From positions 128,705-192,704 of the forward strand of contig JAHCHW010000006.1 of NCBI GenBank assembly GCA_026129525.1: a DNA stretch of 64,000 nt, in the 5' to 3' direction. This DNA comes from Chitinophagales bacterium. GTDB taxonomy: Bacteria; Bacteroidota; Bacteroidia; Chitinophagales; LD1. The translations under genes and the position numbers were made by a program. The notes under the pieces are model-generated. The model was given only the letters and a program-made list of their open reading frames with translations, searched no databases and was not told the DNA's origin. Shown here piece after piece: positions 16,832 through 26,410 of the stretch (position 1 is the first letter of the stretch; every line of letters starts with the position of its first letter).

Positions 16832-18124
16832 TTATGACCACAAAAAATCCTTGAGATTCTCATATCCCGCATCCATGCGAATACTTTGCTTTTCGCGCTT
16901 TACAACACCCTTTACGCTTTCGGGCAAATCAATGCGAATATTCAGTGCATTTTCTACCACATCCACAAACTTGCAGGGGTGGGCGGTTTCCAGAAAAATT
17001 CCCTTTTGCGCGGGGTGTTCTTCTAAATATTTTTCGAGCGAAGCAAAACCGACCGCCCCGTGCGGGTCGCAGAGGTAGCCGTAATTTTTGTAAACGTGTT
17101 GAATGGCGGCAATGGTTTCTTCATCGCTTATCGAATAGCTGCTGATGGTTTCGCGTATCTCCCCTACATTTGTTCCGAACATTTCGATGAGGCGAACGAA
17201 GTTACTGGGCACACCTACGTCCATGGCGTTCGATAGCGTAGCCACAGCCGAGTGCGGTTCAAAATTTCCCGATTGCAGAAAGCGGGTAAACACATTATTG
17301 CGGTTGCAGGCTGCCACAAAATGTGCGGCAGGCATTCCCGACAAGTGCGCGAGCAAGCCTGCACAAATGTTTCCGAAATTTCCGCTCGGCACACAAATAA
17401 CCGGAGGTTGTGCTTCGTGCCATTGTTGCAGGGCAAACAAATAGTAAAACTGCTGCGGCAGCCAACGCGCTACATTGATAGAATTGGCAGAAGTGAGAAA
17501 AAGTTTTTGGTTGAGTTCTTCGTCCGAAAATGCCTGCTTTACCATTTGCTGGCAATCGTCAAAGGTTCCGTTTACTTCGAGTGCGGTAATGTTTTGCCCG
17601 AGTGTTGTGAGTTGTTTTTCCTGAATGGCGCTTACTTTCCCCGAAGGATAAAGTATAACCACCTTTACGCCTTTCACGCCCAAAAAACCGTTTGCCACCG
17701 CACTGCCGGTGTCGCCCGAAGTAGCCACCAGCACGGTTACTTCTTTATCGCTGTTTTGCGAAAAGTAGCCGAGGCAGCGGCTCATAAAACGCGCACCTGC
17801 ATCTTTAAATGCCAGCGTGGGTCCGTGGAATAATTCCAGCGAGTAAATGCTGTCGGTAATTTTTACCAGCGGAAAATCGAAGTCAACCGTTTCGGTGCAA
17901 ATGCGGTGCAGCGCTTCTTCGTTAATGGTATCGCCCACATACGGCTTTATAACGCGAAAGGCAATTTCTGCTTTGGAAAGTAGCGGTATATCCTGAAGAA
18001 AACTTTTTTCAAACTGCGGAATTTGTGTGGGGAAATACAAGCCCTTATCGGGTGCCTGACCTTTAATAGTGGCTTCGCGGAAATCAACTTCGGGCGACTG
18101 GCGGTTGGTGCTGTAATATTTCAT
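16832..18124 (-). CDS. thrC: Threonine synthase
   Basis: A 430-residue PLP enzyme that converts O-phospho-L-homoserine to L-threonine, the last step of threonine synthesis in the cytoplasm. The PLP lysine is in LELFHGPTLAFKDAGARFM (about residues 95-115). The phosphate-binding motif ATSGDTGSAVANGF follows, and later SANSINVARWLPQQFYY. Length and start are normal for the bacterial ThrC family (N terminus MKYYSTN). It is the last gene of the thr operon; the 96-bp gap to thrB contains a degenerate Bacteroidota intergenic repeat rather than a clear promoter. Confidence 0.96.
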   Translation of the reverse strand: MKYYSTNRQSPEVDFREATIKGQAPDKGLYFPTQIPQFEKSFLQDIPLLSKAEIAFRVIKPYVGDTINEEALHRICTETVDFDFPLVKITDSIYSLELFHGPTLAFKDAGARFMSRCLGYFSQNSDKEVTVLVATSGDTGSAVANGFLGVKGVKVVILYPSGKVSAIQEKQLTTLGQNITALEVNGTFDDCQQMVKQAFSDEELNQKLFLTSANSINVARWLPQQFYYLFALQQWHEAQPPVICVPSGNFGNICAGLLAHLSGMPAAHFVAACNRNNVFTRFLQSGNFEPHSAVATLSNAMDVGVPSNFVRLIEMFGTNVGEIRETISSYSISDEETIAAIQHVYKNYGYLCDPHGAVGFASLEKYLEEHPAQKGIFLETAHPCKFVDVVENALNIRIDLPESVKGVVKREKQSIRMDAGYENLKDFLWS

Positions 18125-18220
18125 GCTTCAAAAGAAATGGGACGCTGATTTATTGTGATGATTATGATGAACGCGGATAAAACAATTATAGAAAATCATC
18201 GCTATCAACTTCTTTATGCT

Positions 18221-19138
18221 CTATTTTTCCTTTACTCCCTTTCGGTTAATAGTGGTAACGTGCACATGAAAATCTACCCCCGTTTCGTTGTAAACTTTTC
18301 GCATGGCATCGGCAACCCGGTGTGCGGTGTTGGCATTTTTGCTGAGCATAAACACCGAAGGTCCCGAGCCGGAAATGCCCCCTCCTAAAGCACCGGCTTC
18401 GAGGGAATGTTTTTTCAATTCATCAAAACGCGGAATTAAAGCCGAGCGAACAGGCTCTGCCACGTAATCGTGCAGGGAGCGCGTAATCAATTCATAGTCG
18501 TGTTTCATTAAGCCTGCCACTAAAGCACCCACATTTGCCCATTGCTTAACCGCATTGCCAAGCGGCACTTCAGGCTTCAGCAGTTTTCTGGCTTCCGAAG
18601 TTTTTATTTCCAACTGCGGATGAATGACGGTAACCTGCAATTCGGGGAAATCAACTTCTACCACATCCAACGGATGAAGACTACGCACCAGCGTTACCCC
18701 TCCGAAAATGCAGGGGGCAATGTTGTCGGCATGTTGCGCGCCCGATGCTACTTCTTCGCCAAACATTGCCAGCCGAACCAAATCGGTTTTGCTGAAAATA
18801 TTGCCCAGCAAAATATTGGCTCCATACACCGCGCCCGCTGCGCTTGCAGCGCTGGAACCTATGCCGCTGCCGGGCTTTATTACTTTGGTAATTTCCACTT
18901 CAAACCCGATGTTCTCTTTCACTTGGTTGAGCACTGCCTGCAAAGCAACGCCTGCTACATTTTTTTCGGGTTGAGTGGGCAATCCGTAACTATCATGATG
19001 TACAACACGCACCGTTTTTTCATTCAGCAAACGAACGGTCATTTTATCGCAGGGTTCTTCGAGGGCAAAGCCCAGCACATCGAACCCGCATACCATGTTG
19101 GCTACGGTGGCTGAAGGATAAATGGTGGTTTGTTTCAT
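18221..19138 (-). CDS. thrB: Homoserine kinase
   Basis: A GHMP-family kinase, 305 residues from ATG 19138. This start is preferred over the one 18 bp upstream because MKQTTIYPSATVANMVCGFD aligns with the usual N terminus. It phosphorylates homoserine for ThrC. The GHMP glycine-rich motif KPGSGIGSSAASAAGA is at about residues 85-100, and the C-terminal GALGGGISGSGPSVFML motif is present. It lies between the restriction-modification pair (51 bp upstream) and thrC. Confidence 0.95.
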   Translation of the reverse strand: MKQTTIYPSATVANMVCGFDVLGFALEEPCDKMTVRLLNEKTVRVVHHDSYGLPTQPEKNVAGVALQAVLNQVKENIGFEVEITKVIKPGSGIGSSAASAAGAVYGANILLGNIFSKTDLVRLAMFGEEVASGAQHADNIAPCIFGGVTLVRSLHPLDVVEVDFPELQVTVIHPQLEIKTSEARKLLKPEVPLGNAVKQWANVGALVAGLMKHDYELITRSLHDYVAEPVRSALIPRFDELKKHSLEAGALGGGISGSGPSVFMLSKNANTAHRVADAMRKVYNETGVDFHVHVTTINRKGVKEK

Positions 19139-19189
19139 TAAGATTTGTAGTTGCAATTTACGTTTTCTCGAAGTTGCCAGTGTTCATCC

Positions 19190-19960
19190 CTAAGCCTTCG
19201 ATTGTTTGGTTTTGCCACGTATTTTCTTCGCTGTGGAGGAATTAAACTCAACTAACTTTTGCCAATCAATATCGCCATCTTCTTTGCAAAATTCGTTCGA
19301 AAATTCGCGAGTCAGTTTATTTATCATTCGGGAATACGATTCAATAAATGCTTCATTCCTTTCCTTGGCTTTATGGCCTAATGGTTCTATTATTTCGATG
19401 TATAAGTCGGTATCACCGGATATAAACTCCCAAAAGCGTTGACCGCAAAATTTGAAATAATCTCCTTTGTCGGGCTTATTGTCTCTACCATAGCAACAGC
19501 CGTTTACAGCCACCACATTCAGCTTCGAATTGCTCGTGCGAAGTGTTTTAAGGGCTGTTTTGAAATTTGCTCTCAGTTCTTTTAACTGGCGACTATTGGC
19601 CCAATTGGGTCCCGACTTTATCGCAACAATGTATCGAATTCCTTCTACTTCAAACTCTAAGTCAATTCCGGCAATACCAGATTTATAGCCGCCATAAATT
19701 TTTTGATTAATGAATATGGCAAGTCCTTCGAGCCAGTCGCCAAAAATGGTTTCTTCATTTGACGAAATGTGAGCATCAACTATACCCCGTACAATTTGTT
19801 CGGCAGTTAAAACATGCTTGGCTTTAAACAGGTATGGGTTTTTCCGCCTGATTACTTTGTGCAATTTCAAGTCATCAATACTCTGAATACGCTTTTGGTG
19901 GAACAAAGCAATATTTTGCTCAACGTACTGCAATACGTCTTTTAGATTTAGCTTTTTCAT
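19190..19960 (-). CDS. PmeII-family type II restriction endonuclease
   Basis: A 256-residue protein resembling the PmeII family: RRKNPYLFKAKHVLTAEQIV, then EETIFGDWLEGLAIF, and a PD-(D/E)xK-type core GIDLEFE (residues 98-104) plus AIKSG (113-117). It would cut DNA at the site protected by the methyltransferase upstream. The ORF begins inside the methyltransferase gene (41-bp overlap), which suggests translational coupling so that the nuclease is made only with the methylase. The recognition sequence cannot be told from the sequence. Confidence 0.8.
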   Translation of the reverse strand: MKKLNLKDVLQYVEQNIALFHQKRIQSIDDLKLHKVIRRKNPYLFKAKHVLTAEQIVRGIVDAHISSNEETIFGDWLEGLAIFINQKIYGGYKSGIAGIDLEFEVEGIRYIVAIKSGPNWANSRQLKELRANFKTALKTLRTSNSKLNVVAVNGCCYGRDNKPDKGDYFKFCGQRFWEFISGDTDLYIEIIEPLGHKAKERNEAFIESYSRMINKLTREFSNEFCKEDGDIDWQKLVEFNSSTAKKIRGKTKQSKA

Positions 19961-20798
19961 AGTTTGCTTTAGGCTCTAACAAATACAGCTCTACAGGTTT
20001 TAACCGTTCGTTTACCATATCGTAATAGTCCGGCATTATATCAATCCCTATAGTATTACGCTTAAGCCTGTTGGCGACAATGAGTGTGGTGCCTGAACCC
20101 ATAAAAGGGTCTAACACCACATCGCCTTGTTTGGTGAAAAGTTTGACAAACCATTCGGGCAGTTCATCGGGAAAGGCAGCGCTATGTCCTTTATTATTGC
20201 ATACAGTAGCCAAATGGAGAACATTAGAGGGGTAAGCCATTTCTCGATCCATCCAATTCGAAATGTTTTTGCCGAATCCGCTTCCTACTTTTGAATTGTC
20301 CCTCCTTTTGTCGGTTTCCGATAAATTTTTCAGTCGTGTTTTTTTCCAATCGCCCATTGGCACCATCACTTCTTCCTGATACATGTTGAAGTTTTTACTC
20401 TTGTTGAACTGAAGCAAACGTTCCCAGGCATCACGGAAGCGATTGGGCCATTTCCCGGGGTGGCTGTTTTTTTTATGCCATATAAATTCTTCTGTCCACA
20501 ACCAGCCCTGCTTACGCATTTCAAGAATCAATTCCATAACGTATGTGCTTCGCTCCCCGTCAACTACTTTTTCTTTGATGTTCAATACGAAAGTGCCTGT
20601 AGGTTTGAGTACTCTTAGTAGCTCTTTCGAAATAGGGAGAAACCATTCTACATATTCATCAACTCTTACACCACCGTAAGTATTTTTCCGTTGGTCGGCA
20701 TACGGTGGAGAAGTAAAAATAAGGTCAACCGAATTCGACTTCACTTTTTTTAATTTTTCCTTACAATCTCCGAGATATAGATCAGTAGTCAAGTGCAT
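19920..20798 (-). CDS. Type II DNA methyltransferase, beta class (TSPPY)
   Basis: A 292-residue SAM-dependent DNA methylase. The catalytic motif IV TSPPY lies near the N terminus (residues 29-33) and the SAM-binding motif I DPFMGSGTT near the C terminus, the order of the beta class. TSPPY is most often found in N4-cytosine enzymes. It is followed by the overlapping PmeII-like endonuclease, forming a complete type II system between thrA and thrB. Its own promoter with a perfect palindrome lies directly upstream. Independent promoter and operon interruption point to horizontal acquisition. Confidence 0.9.
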   Translation of the reverse strand: MHLTTDLYLGDCKEKLKKVKSNSVDLIFTSPPYADQRKNTYGGVRVDEYVEWFLPISKELLRVLKPTGTFVLNIKEKVVDGERSTYVMELILEMRKQGWLWTEEFIWHKKNSHPGKWPNRFRDAWERLLQFNKSKNFNMYQEEVMVPMGDWKKTRLKNLSETDKRRDNSKVGSGFGKNISNWMDREMAYPSNVLHLATVCNNKGHSAAFPDELPEWFVKLFTKQGDVVLDPFMGSGTTLIVANRLKRNTIGIDIMPDYYDMVNERLKPVELYLLEPKANYEKAKSKRRIAVR

Positions 20799-20802
20799 AG
20801 TC

Positions 20803-20829
20803 CAAATTTAGTATTTGCTAAATAGCAAA
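20803..20829 (-). promoter_or_regulatory. Restriction-modification promoter overlapped by a palindromic operator
   Basis: On the minus strand TAAATTTG (20810-20803) is a perfect -7 element ending 4 nt before the methyltransferase ATG. Overlapping the -33 to -7 interval is the inverted repeat TTTGCTA-AA-TAGCAAA (20814-20829), 7 bp per arm. A TTTG candidate for -33 (20829-20826) is part of the palindrome. A repressor or the methylase itself could bind here to time expression; this is inference. Confidence 0.6.
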
Positions 20830-20904
20830 ACTCCAGCGCAGTGTATTTGCGCTACAAAGTGAAGCAATAAAAAATGCAAAACATGTGCAATGTTTTTTCA
20901 TTCG

Positions 20905-23349
20905 TTAAACTTTAGCTGCCCGCATAATATCGGCAAACACACCCGATGCGGTTACATCGGCACCGGCACCGGCACCTTTTATCACTAATGGTTGTTCGGG
21001 ATAGCGCTCGGTGTAAAACAACACCGCGTTATCTTTTCCGTACAGGTGATATAGGTTATGCTCCGCATTTATCTGTTGCAAACCAACCGAGGCTTTGCCC
21101 CCGGCAAGTTGCGCCACAAATTTCAGTTTACAGTTTTGCGAAGCGGCATCAGCATACAACTTCTTAAAATGCGCTTCGTGTTTTTCCATTTCCTTGTAAA
21201 AATCGTCCACGTTTCCGTTCATGCACGATGCCGGCAGAAAACCATTGTTGGTAATATCGCTCATCTCCATTTTCAATCCGGCTTCGCGGGCAAGAATCAG
21301 AATTTTTCGCATTACATCGGTACCACTTAAATCTAAACGCGGATCGGGTTCGGTGTAGCCTTCCTCCTGCGCCTGTTTTACCACGCTGCTGAAAGTTTTG
21401 GTGCCATCGTAATGGTTGAACACAAAGTTGAGCGTTCCCGAAAGCACGGCTTGTATTTTCAGAATTTTATCACCGCTGCGAATTAAATCGTTCAGCGTGC
21501 CTATAACCGGAAGTCCCGCCCCCACATTCGTTTCAAATAAAAATGACGACTGGTACTCGCGCGCAAGGTTTTTCAGTTGCCGGTAATTTTCGTAAGCCGA
21601 TGAAGCTGCAATTTTGTTGCAAGCCACCACCGAAATACTTTTCTGCAACAATTCTTTGTAAACGGAAGCCACTTGTTCGTTAGCCGTCATGTCCACAAAA
21701 ATGCTGTTGCGTAAGTTCTTTTTCTTGATGAATGCAATGAAATTGCCGAGATTCATTTCCTCGCCTATGTTCAAACTTTCTTTCCAGTTTTCCAGCGAAA
21801 TTCCTTCTTCGTTTAGCAACATTTTGCGGCTGCTGCTTATTCCAGCAATGCGTATCTGCAAACCCAGTTGTTCGCGAACAAACTCTTTTTGATTTTGCAG
21901 TTGCTGCATCAGGCGGCTGCCCACATTGCCTACTCCTGCAATAAACAGGTTCACCTGCTTGCTGATGTTTTCAAAAAACTCTTCGTGCAAAACATTCACT
22001 GCCTTTTTTACATCGGCACTGCTGATAACAGCCGAAATATTTTTTTCGGAAGAGCCTTGTGCAATAGCGCGAATGTTGATGCCGTTTTTGCCGAGCGCAC
22101 CAAACATTCTTCCGCTGATGCCCGGGTGATGTTCCATATTATCGCCCACCAGCGCCACAATAGCAAGGTTGGTTTCCGAAGCAAGCGGTTCAATTTTCTG
22201 CAAAGCAATTTCAACCGAAAACTCCGAGTCAACGGCTTCTTTCGCGGCATTCAGATTGGCTTCATCAATCGCCACGCAAATGGAATGTTCCGATGAACTT
22301 TGCGTAATGAGAATGACATTTATTTTTTGCGAAGCCAACGCGCTGAACAACCTTGCCGAAAAACCGGGAATGCCCACCATGCCGCTTCCTTCTAACAACA
22401 AGAGCGCAATTTTTCCGATGCTTGAAATGCCGTTTACAATATCGGTGCTGCCCGATTTTTCTTCAATCAACGTTCCGTAATCATCGGGTACAAATGTGTT
22501 TTTTATCCAGGTGGGAATGCTCTTTGCCTTTACCGGTTGAATGGTAGGCGGGTAAATAACTTTTGCGCCAAAGTGCGAAAGCTCCATAGCCACCTGATAC
22601 GACACATTCGGAATAATGCGGGCGTTGGAAACTATGCGCGGGTCGGCAGTCATCATACCGCTAACGTCTGTCCAAATTTCAAGAGCAGAAACATTTAATG
22701 CTGCGGCAAAAATAGCGGCTGTGTAATCGGAGCCGCCTCTGCCAAGTGTGGTGGTTACCCCGTCTTTGGTGGCAGCAATAAATCCGGGAGCCACATAAAG
22801 TTTCGAAGGGTTGTTCTTTACAAAAGCTGCAATGTTTTTGTCGGTAGTTTCAAAATTTACCTGAGCATTTCCGAAGTTGGAGTTGGTTTGAATCAGTTGT
22901 TGCGAATCGGCATACACGTTTTCAATTCCCCTTGCGGTGAGGGCAGCCGAAATAATTTGCGAGGAGAGCACTTCACCAAAACTCATCAGTTTATCCAAAG
23001 CGCGCGGAGTTAGTTCGCCCAGCAAAAAAATGCCGGAGCAAATGCTTTCAATTTCGCGGCAACGGGTTTTCACCATGTTCAAAACATCGGCTTGTTCTGC
23101 ACTTGGCAACAATCCTTGCACGGCAGTCAGATGGCGATCTTCAATAGCTGCAACCATGTTTTTGTAATCTTCATTTCCTGCGGCTGCGGTTCTTCCGGCT
23201 TCAATTAACTTATCGGTAGTGCCGCCTAATGCCGAAACCACCAGCACTACTGTTTTGGTTGCCATTTTTTGCTGTGTTATGGCAATTACTTTGTTAATGT
23301 TGGCAGCATTGCCAACCGAAGTGCCTCCGAATTTTAAAACCTGTATCAT
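20905..23349 (-). CDS. thrA: Bifunctional aspartate kinase / homoserine dehydrogenase
   Basis: An 814-residue fusion that performs the first and third steps of the threonine/methionine branch. The N-terminal kinase opens with VLKFGGTSVGNA and has GRGGSDYTAA at about residue 205. Two ACT regulatory domains cover about 310-460 (VGIPGFSARLFSALASQKIN; HPGISGRMFGALGKNGINI). The homoserine dehydrogenase half starts at about 465 (LFIAGVGNVGSRLMQQL) and holds the GAGLPVIGTLNDLIRSGD and YTEPDPRLDLSGTDVMRK motifs. The ACT domains imply threonine feedback control. The operon thrA-thrB-thrC is split downstream by the restriction-modification genes. Confidence 0.96.
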   Translation of the reverse strand: MIQVLKFGGTSVGNAANINKVIAITQQKMATKTVVLVVSALGGTTDKLIEAGRTAAAGNEDYKNMVAAIEDRHLTAVQGLLPSAEQADVLNMVKTRCREIESICSGIFLLGELTPRALDKLMSFGEVLSSQIISAALTARGIENVYADSQQLIQTNSNFGNAQVNFETTDKNIAAFVKNNPSKLYVAPGFIAATKDGVTTTLGRGGSDYTAAIFAAALNVSALEIWTDVSGMMTADPRIVSNARIIPNVSYQVAMELSHFGAKVIYPPTIQPVKAKSIPTWIKNTFVPDDYGTLIEEKSGSTDIVNGISSIGKIALLLLEGSGMVGIPGFSARLFSALASQKINVILITQSSSEHSICVAIDEANLNAAKEAVDSEFSVEIALQKIEPLASETNLAIVALVGDNMEHHPGISGRMFGALGKNGINIRAIAQGSSEKNISAVISSADVKKAVNVLHEEFFENISKQVNLFIAGVGNVGSRLMQQLQNQKEFVREQLGLQIRIAGISSSRKMLLNEEGISLENWKESLNIGEEMNLGNFIAFIKKKNLRNSIFVDMTANEQVASVYKELLQKSISVVACNKIAASSAYENYRQLKNLAREYQSSFLFETNVGAGLPVIGTLNDLIRSGDKILKIQAVLSGTLNFVFNHYDGTKTFSSVVKQAQEEGYTEPDPRLDLSGTDVMRKILILAREAGLKMEMSDITNNGFLPASCMNGNVDDFYKEMEKHEAHFKKLYADAASQNCKLKFVAQLAGGKASVGLQQINAEHNLYHLYGKDNAVLFYTERYPEQPLVIKGAGAGADVTASGVFADIMRAAKV

Positions 23350-23433
23350 GAATTTATTGGTGCGTTACCGGTAAAATGAACAACTGCAAACAAAACAAAC
23401 CTTCTGATTATTTTGGCGCAATAACGAAACGAA

Positions 23434-24915
23434 ATGAAGGTAAGAATAACGGCTGCACTTTTACTCCTGTTCTGTTTTTTCAACGGCACGGCACAACTGC
23501 AACAACTGTTGTATGAAGGTCCGCCTGTTTTTCACGGAGCAAAAGTGATAGGCAACCGCCCGGGTACCGATTTTTTATTTACCGTTCCTGCTACGGGCGA
23601 AAGACCAATTACGTTTTTCAGCGCAGGTTTGCCCAAGGGGTTAAATCTGGAAGCCACCAGCGGTATTATACGCGGAAAAGTGAATGAGGCGGGCGAATAC
23701 AAAGTGAAAATTATTGCAGGCAATTCAAAGGGAAAAACCGAGCAGGAAATAACTATTGTAATTGGCGATAAGTTGTGTCTTACACCTCCGTTGGGCTGGA
23801 ACAGTTGGAATGTGTTTACGAACACGCTCGATGAAAAAATGGTGATGGACATGGCAGATGCCATGGTGCACAGCGGCATGCGCGACCTCGGTTATCAGTA
23901 CATTAACATGGATGATTACTGGCACGATTCAACCCGTGCGCCCGATGGCAAGCCCGTTCCCAATCCCGAAAAATTTCCGCACGGCATTAAGTGGCTGGCT
24001 GATTATGTGCATTCAAAAGGTTTGAAGTTGGGCATCTATTCCGATGCAGGAAGTAAAACCTGCGGCAAATGCTTTGGCAGTTATGGGTACGAAGAAATGG
24101 ATGCGAACACTTACGCGGAGTGGGGAGTAGATTTGCTGAAATACGATTTCTGCTTTGTGCCGTGGAAGAAAATGGAAGCCATAGCTCGTTACAAAAAAAT
24201 GGGCGATGCGCTCAAAAGCAGCAATCGCAGTATTGTTTACAGTATATGCAACTGGGGTTTGTTTAAGCCCTGGGAGTGGGGGCCCGAAGCAGGCGGAAAT
24301 TACTGGCGCACCACGCCCGATATTTTCGACATCTGGCGAGGAGGCATTCCGTTTGTAATGAGCACCATGCGGATTCTCAAGAAACAAAACAAAATTCTTG
24401 CCTACGGAAAACCCGGACACTGGAACGACCCCGATATGCTGATTGTAGGCAACTACGGGCAGGGCAAAGCCACCAGTTGGAAAGGAAAGTTTAAAGGTAT
24501 GACCGATGTGCAATACCAAAGCCACATGAGCTTGTGGGCGATGATGAATGCACCTTTGCTTTCCAGTTGCGATTTGCGGAACATGAATGAGGCAACCAAG
24601 AAAATTTTAATGAACCCCGAATTGCTCAGCATCAATCAGGATGCAAAAGGAGAATCGGCAACATTGGTGCTGAAGAAAAATGGAATATGGCTTTACAAAA
24701 AGAATTTAAAAGATGGCTCGGTAGCCGTGGCGGTGTTCAATACTTCGAAAAAAGAAAAACAGTTTGAATTGACTTTGGAGCAACTCGGTTTAACCGGCAC
24801 ACATATAGCCCACGACGTTTGGCAACACACTGAAGCCGGCATACTGAAAGACAAAATGCCGTTGACGGTAAAGGGAAATGAAACAGTAGTGCTGAGAATA
24901 AAACAATCTAATTAA
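23434..24915 (+). CDS. Secreted alpha-galactosidase, GH27 family
   Basis: A 493-residue enzyme with a signal peptide (MKVRITAALLLLFCFFNGTAQ). A putative Ig domain (about 35-110: ITFFSAGLPKGLNLEATSG) precedes the GH27 catalytic domain (about 115-400), which opens with TPPLGWNSWNVF. The catalytic nucleophile is the Asp in LLKYDFC; a second conserved Asp, likely acid/base, is in WRTTPDIFDIW. GKPGHWNDPDML is also conserved. A C-terminal beta domain follows. It hydrolyses terminal alpha-galactosides (possibly alpha-N-acetylgalactosaminides or beta-L-arabinopyranosides, which the family also covers), in the periplasm or outside. The stop overlaps the convergent phosphodiesterase gene by 8 bp. Confidence 0.9.
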   Translation: MKVRITAALLLLFCFFNGTAQLQQLLYEGPPVFHGAKVIGNRPGTDFLFTVPATGERPITFFSAGLPKGLNLEATSGIIRGKVNEAGEYKVKIIAGNSKGKTEQEITIVIGDKLCLTPPLGWNSWNVFTNTLDEKMVMDMADAMVHSGMRDLGYQYINMDDYWHDSTRAPDGKPVPNPEKFPHGIKWLADYVHSKGLKLGIYSDAGSKTCGKCFGSYGYEEMDANTYAEWGVDLLKYDFCFVPWKKMEAIARYKKMGDALKSSNRSIVYSICNWGLFKPWEWGPEAGGNYWRTTPDIFDIWRGGIPFVMSTMRILKKQNKILAYGKPGHWNDPDMLIVGNYGQGKATSWKGKFKGMTDVQYQSHMSLWAMMNAPLLSSCDLRNMNEATKKILMNPELLSINQDAKGESATLVLKKNGIWLYKKNLKDGSVAVAVFNTSKKEKQFELTLEQLGLTGTHIAHDVWQHTEAGILKDKMPLTVKGNETVVLRIKQSN

Positions 24916-26122
24916 TCACCAGCTTCTTGTTCATGTTACCAACTTTCAGCAAATACAAGCCGTTTTGTAATTGGCTGGAAGTAACGTTTAGTTCATTCGC
25001 TTCGGGCAAGGCAGAAAAAATAAGTTTGCCTTCCATGCTGAAAATTTCAATCGGCAATTTTCTTTCCGCTGCAAAATCTAATCCGGTAATTGTAAACGTT
25101 CCGTTGTTGGGATTAGGGAAAACGGAAACATTTCCTTCGGCATAAATCTCGTTTACATGGCTTGAGTTAATCAGCCACGATTTGCCGTCTAAGTTCCATT
25201 CGGGTTTGGTTTCGGGGTTTATGCCTGTTTCATAAATTAAGTGATGAAGAGCGGTAACCGTTATATCAGTTTGCACCGGTGACTGGCGCAGTAACGAATA
25301 GTTTACAAACGTAGTATCGAAAGTTCCTCCGTTGCAACTGTAAGTGCCGGGGTCAGCTTGGTTTATTTGCTGATGTGCCACCACACTTCCTGTGGCAATC
25401 CACCAAATAGTTCGCTCTTCCAAACTATTTCCTCCGTGCATAAATCCGTTTCCACCGTGGTCGGTAAACAACATAATGAGCCAGTTTTCGGTGTTGTATG
25501 TGGGGCGGGCATACAGGGTATCTAATAATTTGCCTACGGCACTGTCCACATTTTGAATGGCGCTGATGTAAAGCGGGTTAGTGGGCGAAAAGGAAGAAAA
25601 GTGCCCGGTCATATCCACTCTGTCGAAATAGGCAAACAATAAATCAATATCCGGATTTTGAAGTTGAGCCACGGCACTGTCGGCAGTAATCCATGTTTCC
25701 ATATCCGGAACTTTAATGGCACGGTTCCATGCTGCGTTGTTAATGCTGTCAATAAGCGGATGCCACTCGGCTACAAATGCGCAATTTAAATTCGGTAAAA
25801 TTTGTTTTGCCAAAGTAGGCAGTGGTGCATACTGGTCGAATTTTCTTCCGGCAAAGCTATTTGAAGTAACTCCGTGCTTGTTCCAGTTTACTCCGGTAAG
25901 AATGGTTGACCACGAAGGACCACTCCAGGTAATGCCCGTATGCCACGAACTATAAGTATAAAGCGAGTTGGAAAGTAGCCCGTCAATATTAGGTGTATTG
26001 GCTTGCTGTAGGGCATCGCTGCGAACACCGTCAATACCAATTAAAAGCACCTTGCGATTTTGCGAAGCGAACGAAAAAAGAACTGTGTGAGCAAGGAAAA
26101 AGGAGAGAAGAAATGTTTTCAT
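24908..26122 (-). CDS. Secreted alkaline-phosphatase-superfamily phosphodiesterase with T9SS domain
   Basis: About 404 residues from ATG 26122, chosen because it begins a signal peptide (MKTFLLSFFLAHTVLFSFAS). The catalytic domain starts KVLLIGIDGVRSDAL, with the metal-binding Asp, and the nucleophile Thr is in SWSTILTGVNWNKHG. DRVDMTGHFS and DHGGNGFMHGG supply further metal ligands, so the family is nucleotide pyrophosphatase/phosphodiesterase-like. The last 75 residues are a T9SS sorting domain (VSVFPNPNNGTFTITGLD, later QLQNGLYLLKVG). Substrate not predictable. Confidence 0.88.
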   Translation of the reverse strand: MKTFLLSFFLAHTVLFSFASQNRKVLLIGIDGVRSDALQQANTPNIDGLLSNSLYTYSSWHTGITWSGPSWSTILTGVNWNKHGVTSNSFAGRKFDQYAPLPTLAKQILPNLNCAFVAEWHPLIDSINNAAWNRAIKVPDMETWITADSAVAQLQNPDIDLLFAYFDRVDMTGHFSSFSPTNPLYISAIQNVDSAVGKLLDTLYARPTYNTENWLIMLFTDHGGNGFMHGGNSLEERTIWWIATGSVVAHQQINQADPGTYSCNGGTFDTTFVNYSLLRQSPVQTDITVTALHHLIYETGINPETKPEWNLDGKSWLINSSHVNEIYAEGNVSVFPNPNNGTFTITGLDFAAERKLPIEIFSMEGKLIFSALPEANELNVTSSQLQNGLYLLKVGNMNKKLVIN

Positions 26123-26185
26123 ACCGTTGCCGAATTGTTTAGCTAATGTAAAGGCTTTCGGCAACAACAGAAGCTACCGGTCTAT

Positions 26186-26410
26186 CTACTTCTCTTCATT
26201 CATAAAATAACTCAATGCCCCGCTCGGACATTTTTTTACCTGCTCAATTATTTTTTCGGTGGCAGCATTTTCGGGCTTAATCCAGGGTTTTTCTTTCGGC
26301 TTAAAAACTTCCGATAAACCGCGGGCGCAATTGCCCGAATGGGTGCAAAGCGAGTTTTTCCATACAATGGTTACTTCTCCGTTGGTGTAGTGTTTGGTGA
26401 GGTCTTTCAT
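26186..26410 (-). CDS. YjdI-like mono-cluster ferredoxin domain protein
   Basis: A 74-residue protein matching the divergent 4Fe-4S mono-cluster (Fer4_19, YjdI) family: CTHSGNCARGLSEVF near residue 22 and a distal VKKCPSGALSYF. The invariant VTIVWKNSLC opening is present. YjdI proteins are small cytoplasmic iron-sulfur proteins of unknown partner. It lies 63 bp upstream of the phosphodiesterase gene on the same strand. Confidence 0.87.
   Translation of the reverse strand: MKDLTKHYTNGEVTIVWKNSLCTHSGNCARGLSEVFKPKEKPWIKPENAATEKIIEQVKKCPSGALSYFMNEEK

Noticed and set aside
18135..18210. Possible regulatory element between thrB and thrC
   Set aside because: The sequence (GACGCTGATTTATT.. AACGCGGATAAAA) looks like the decayed intergenic repeats common in Bacteroidota. 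No terminator or promoter pattern.
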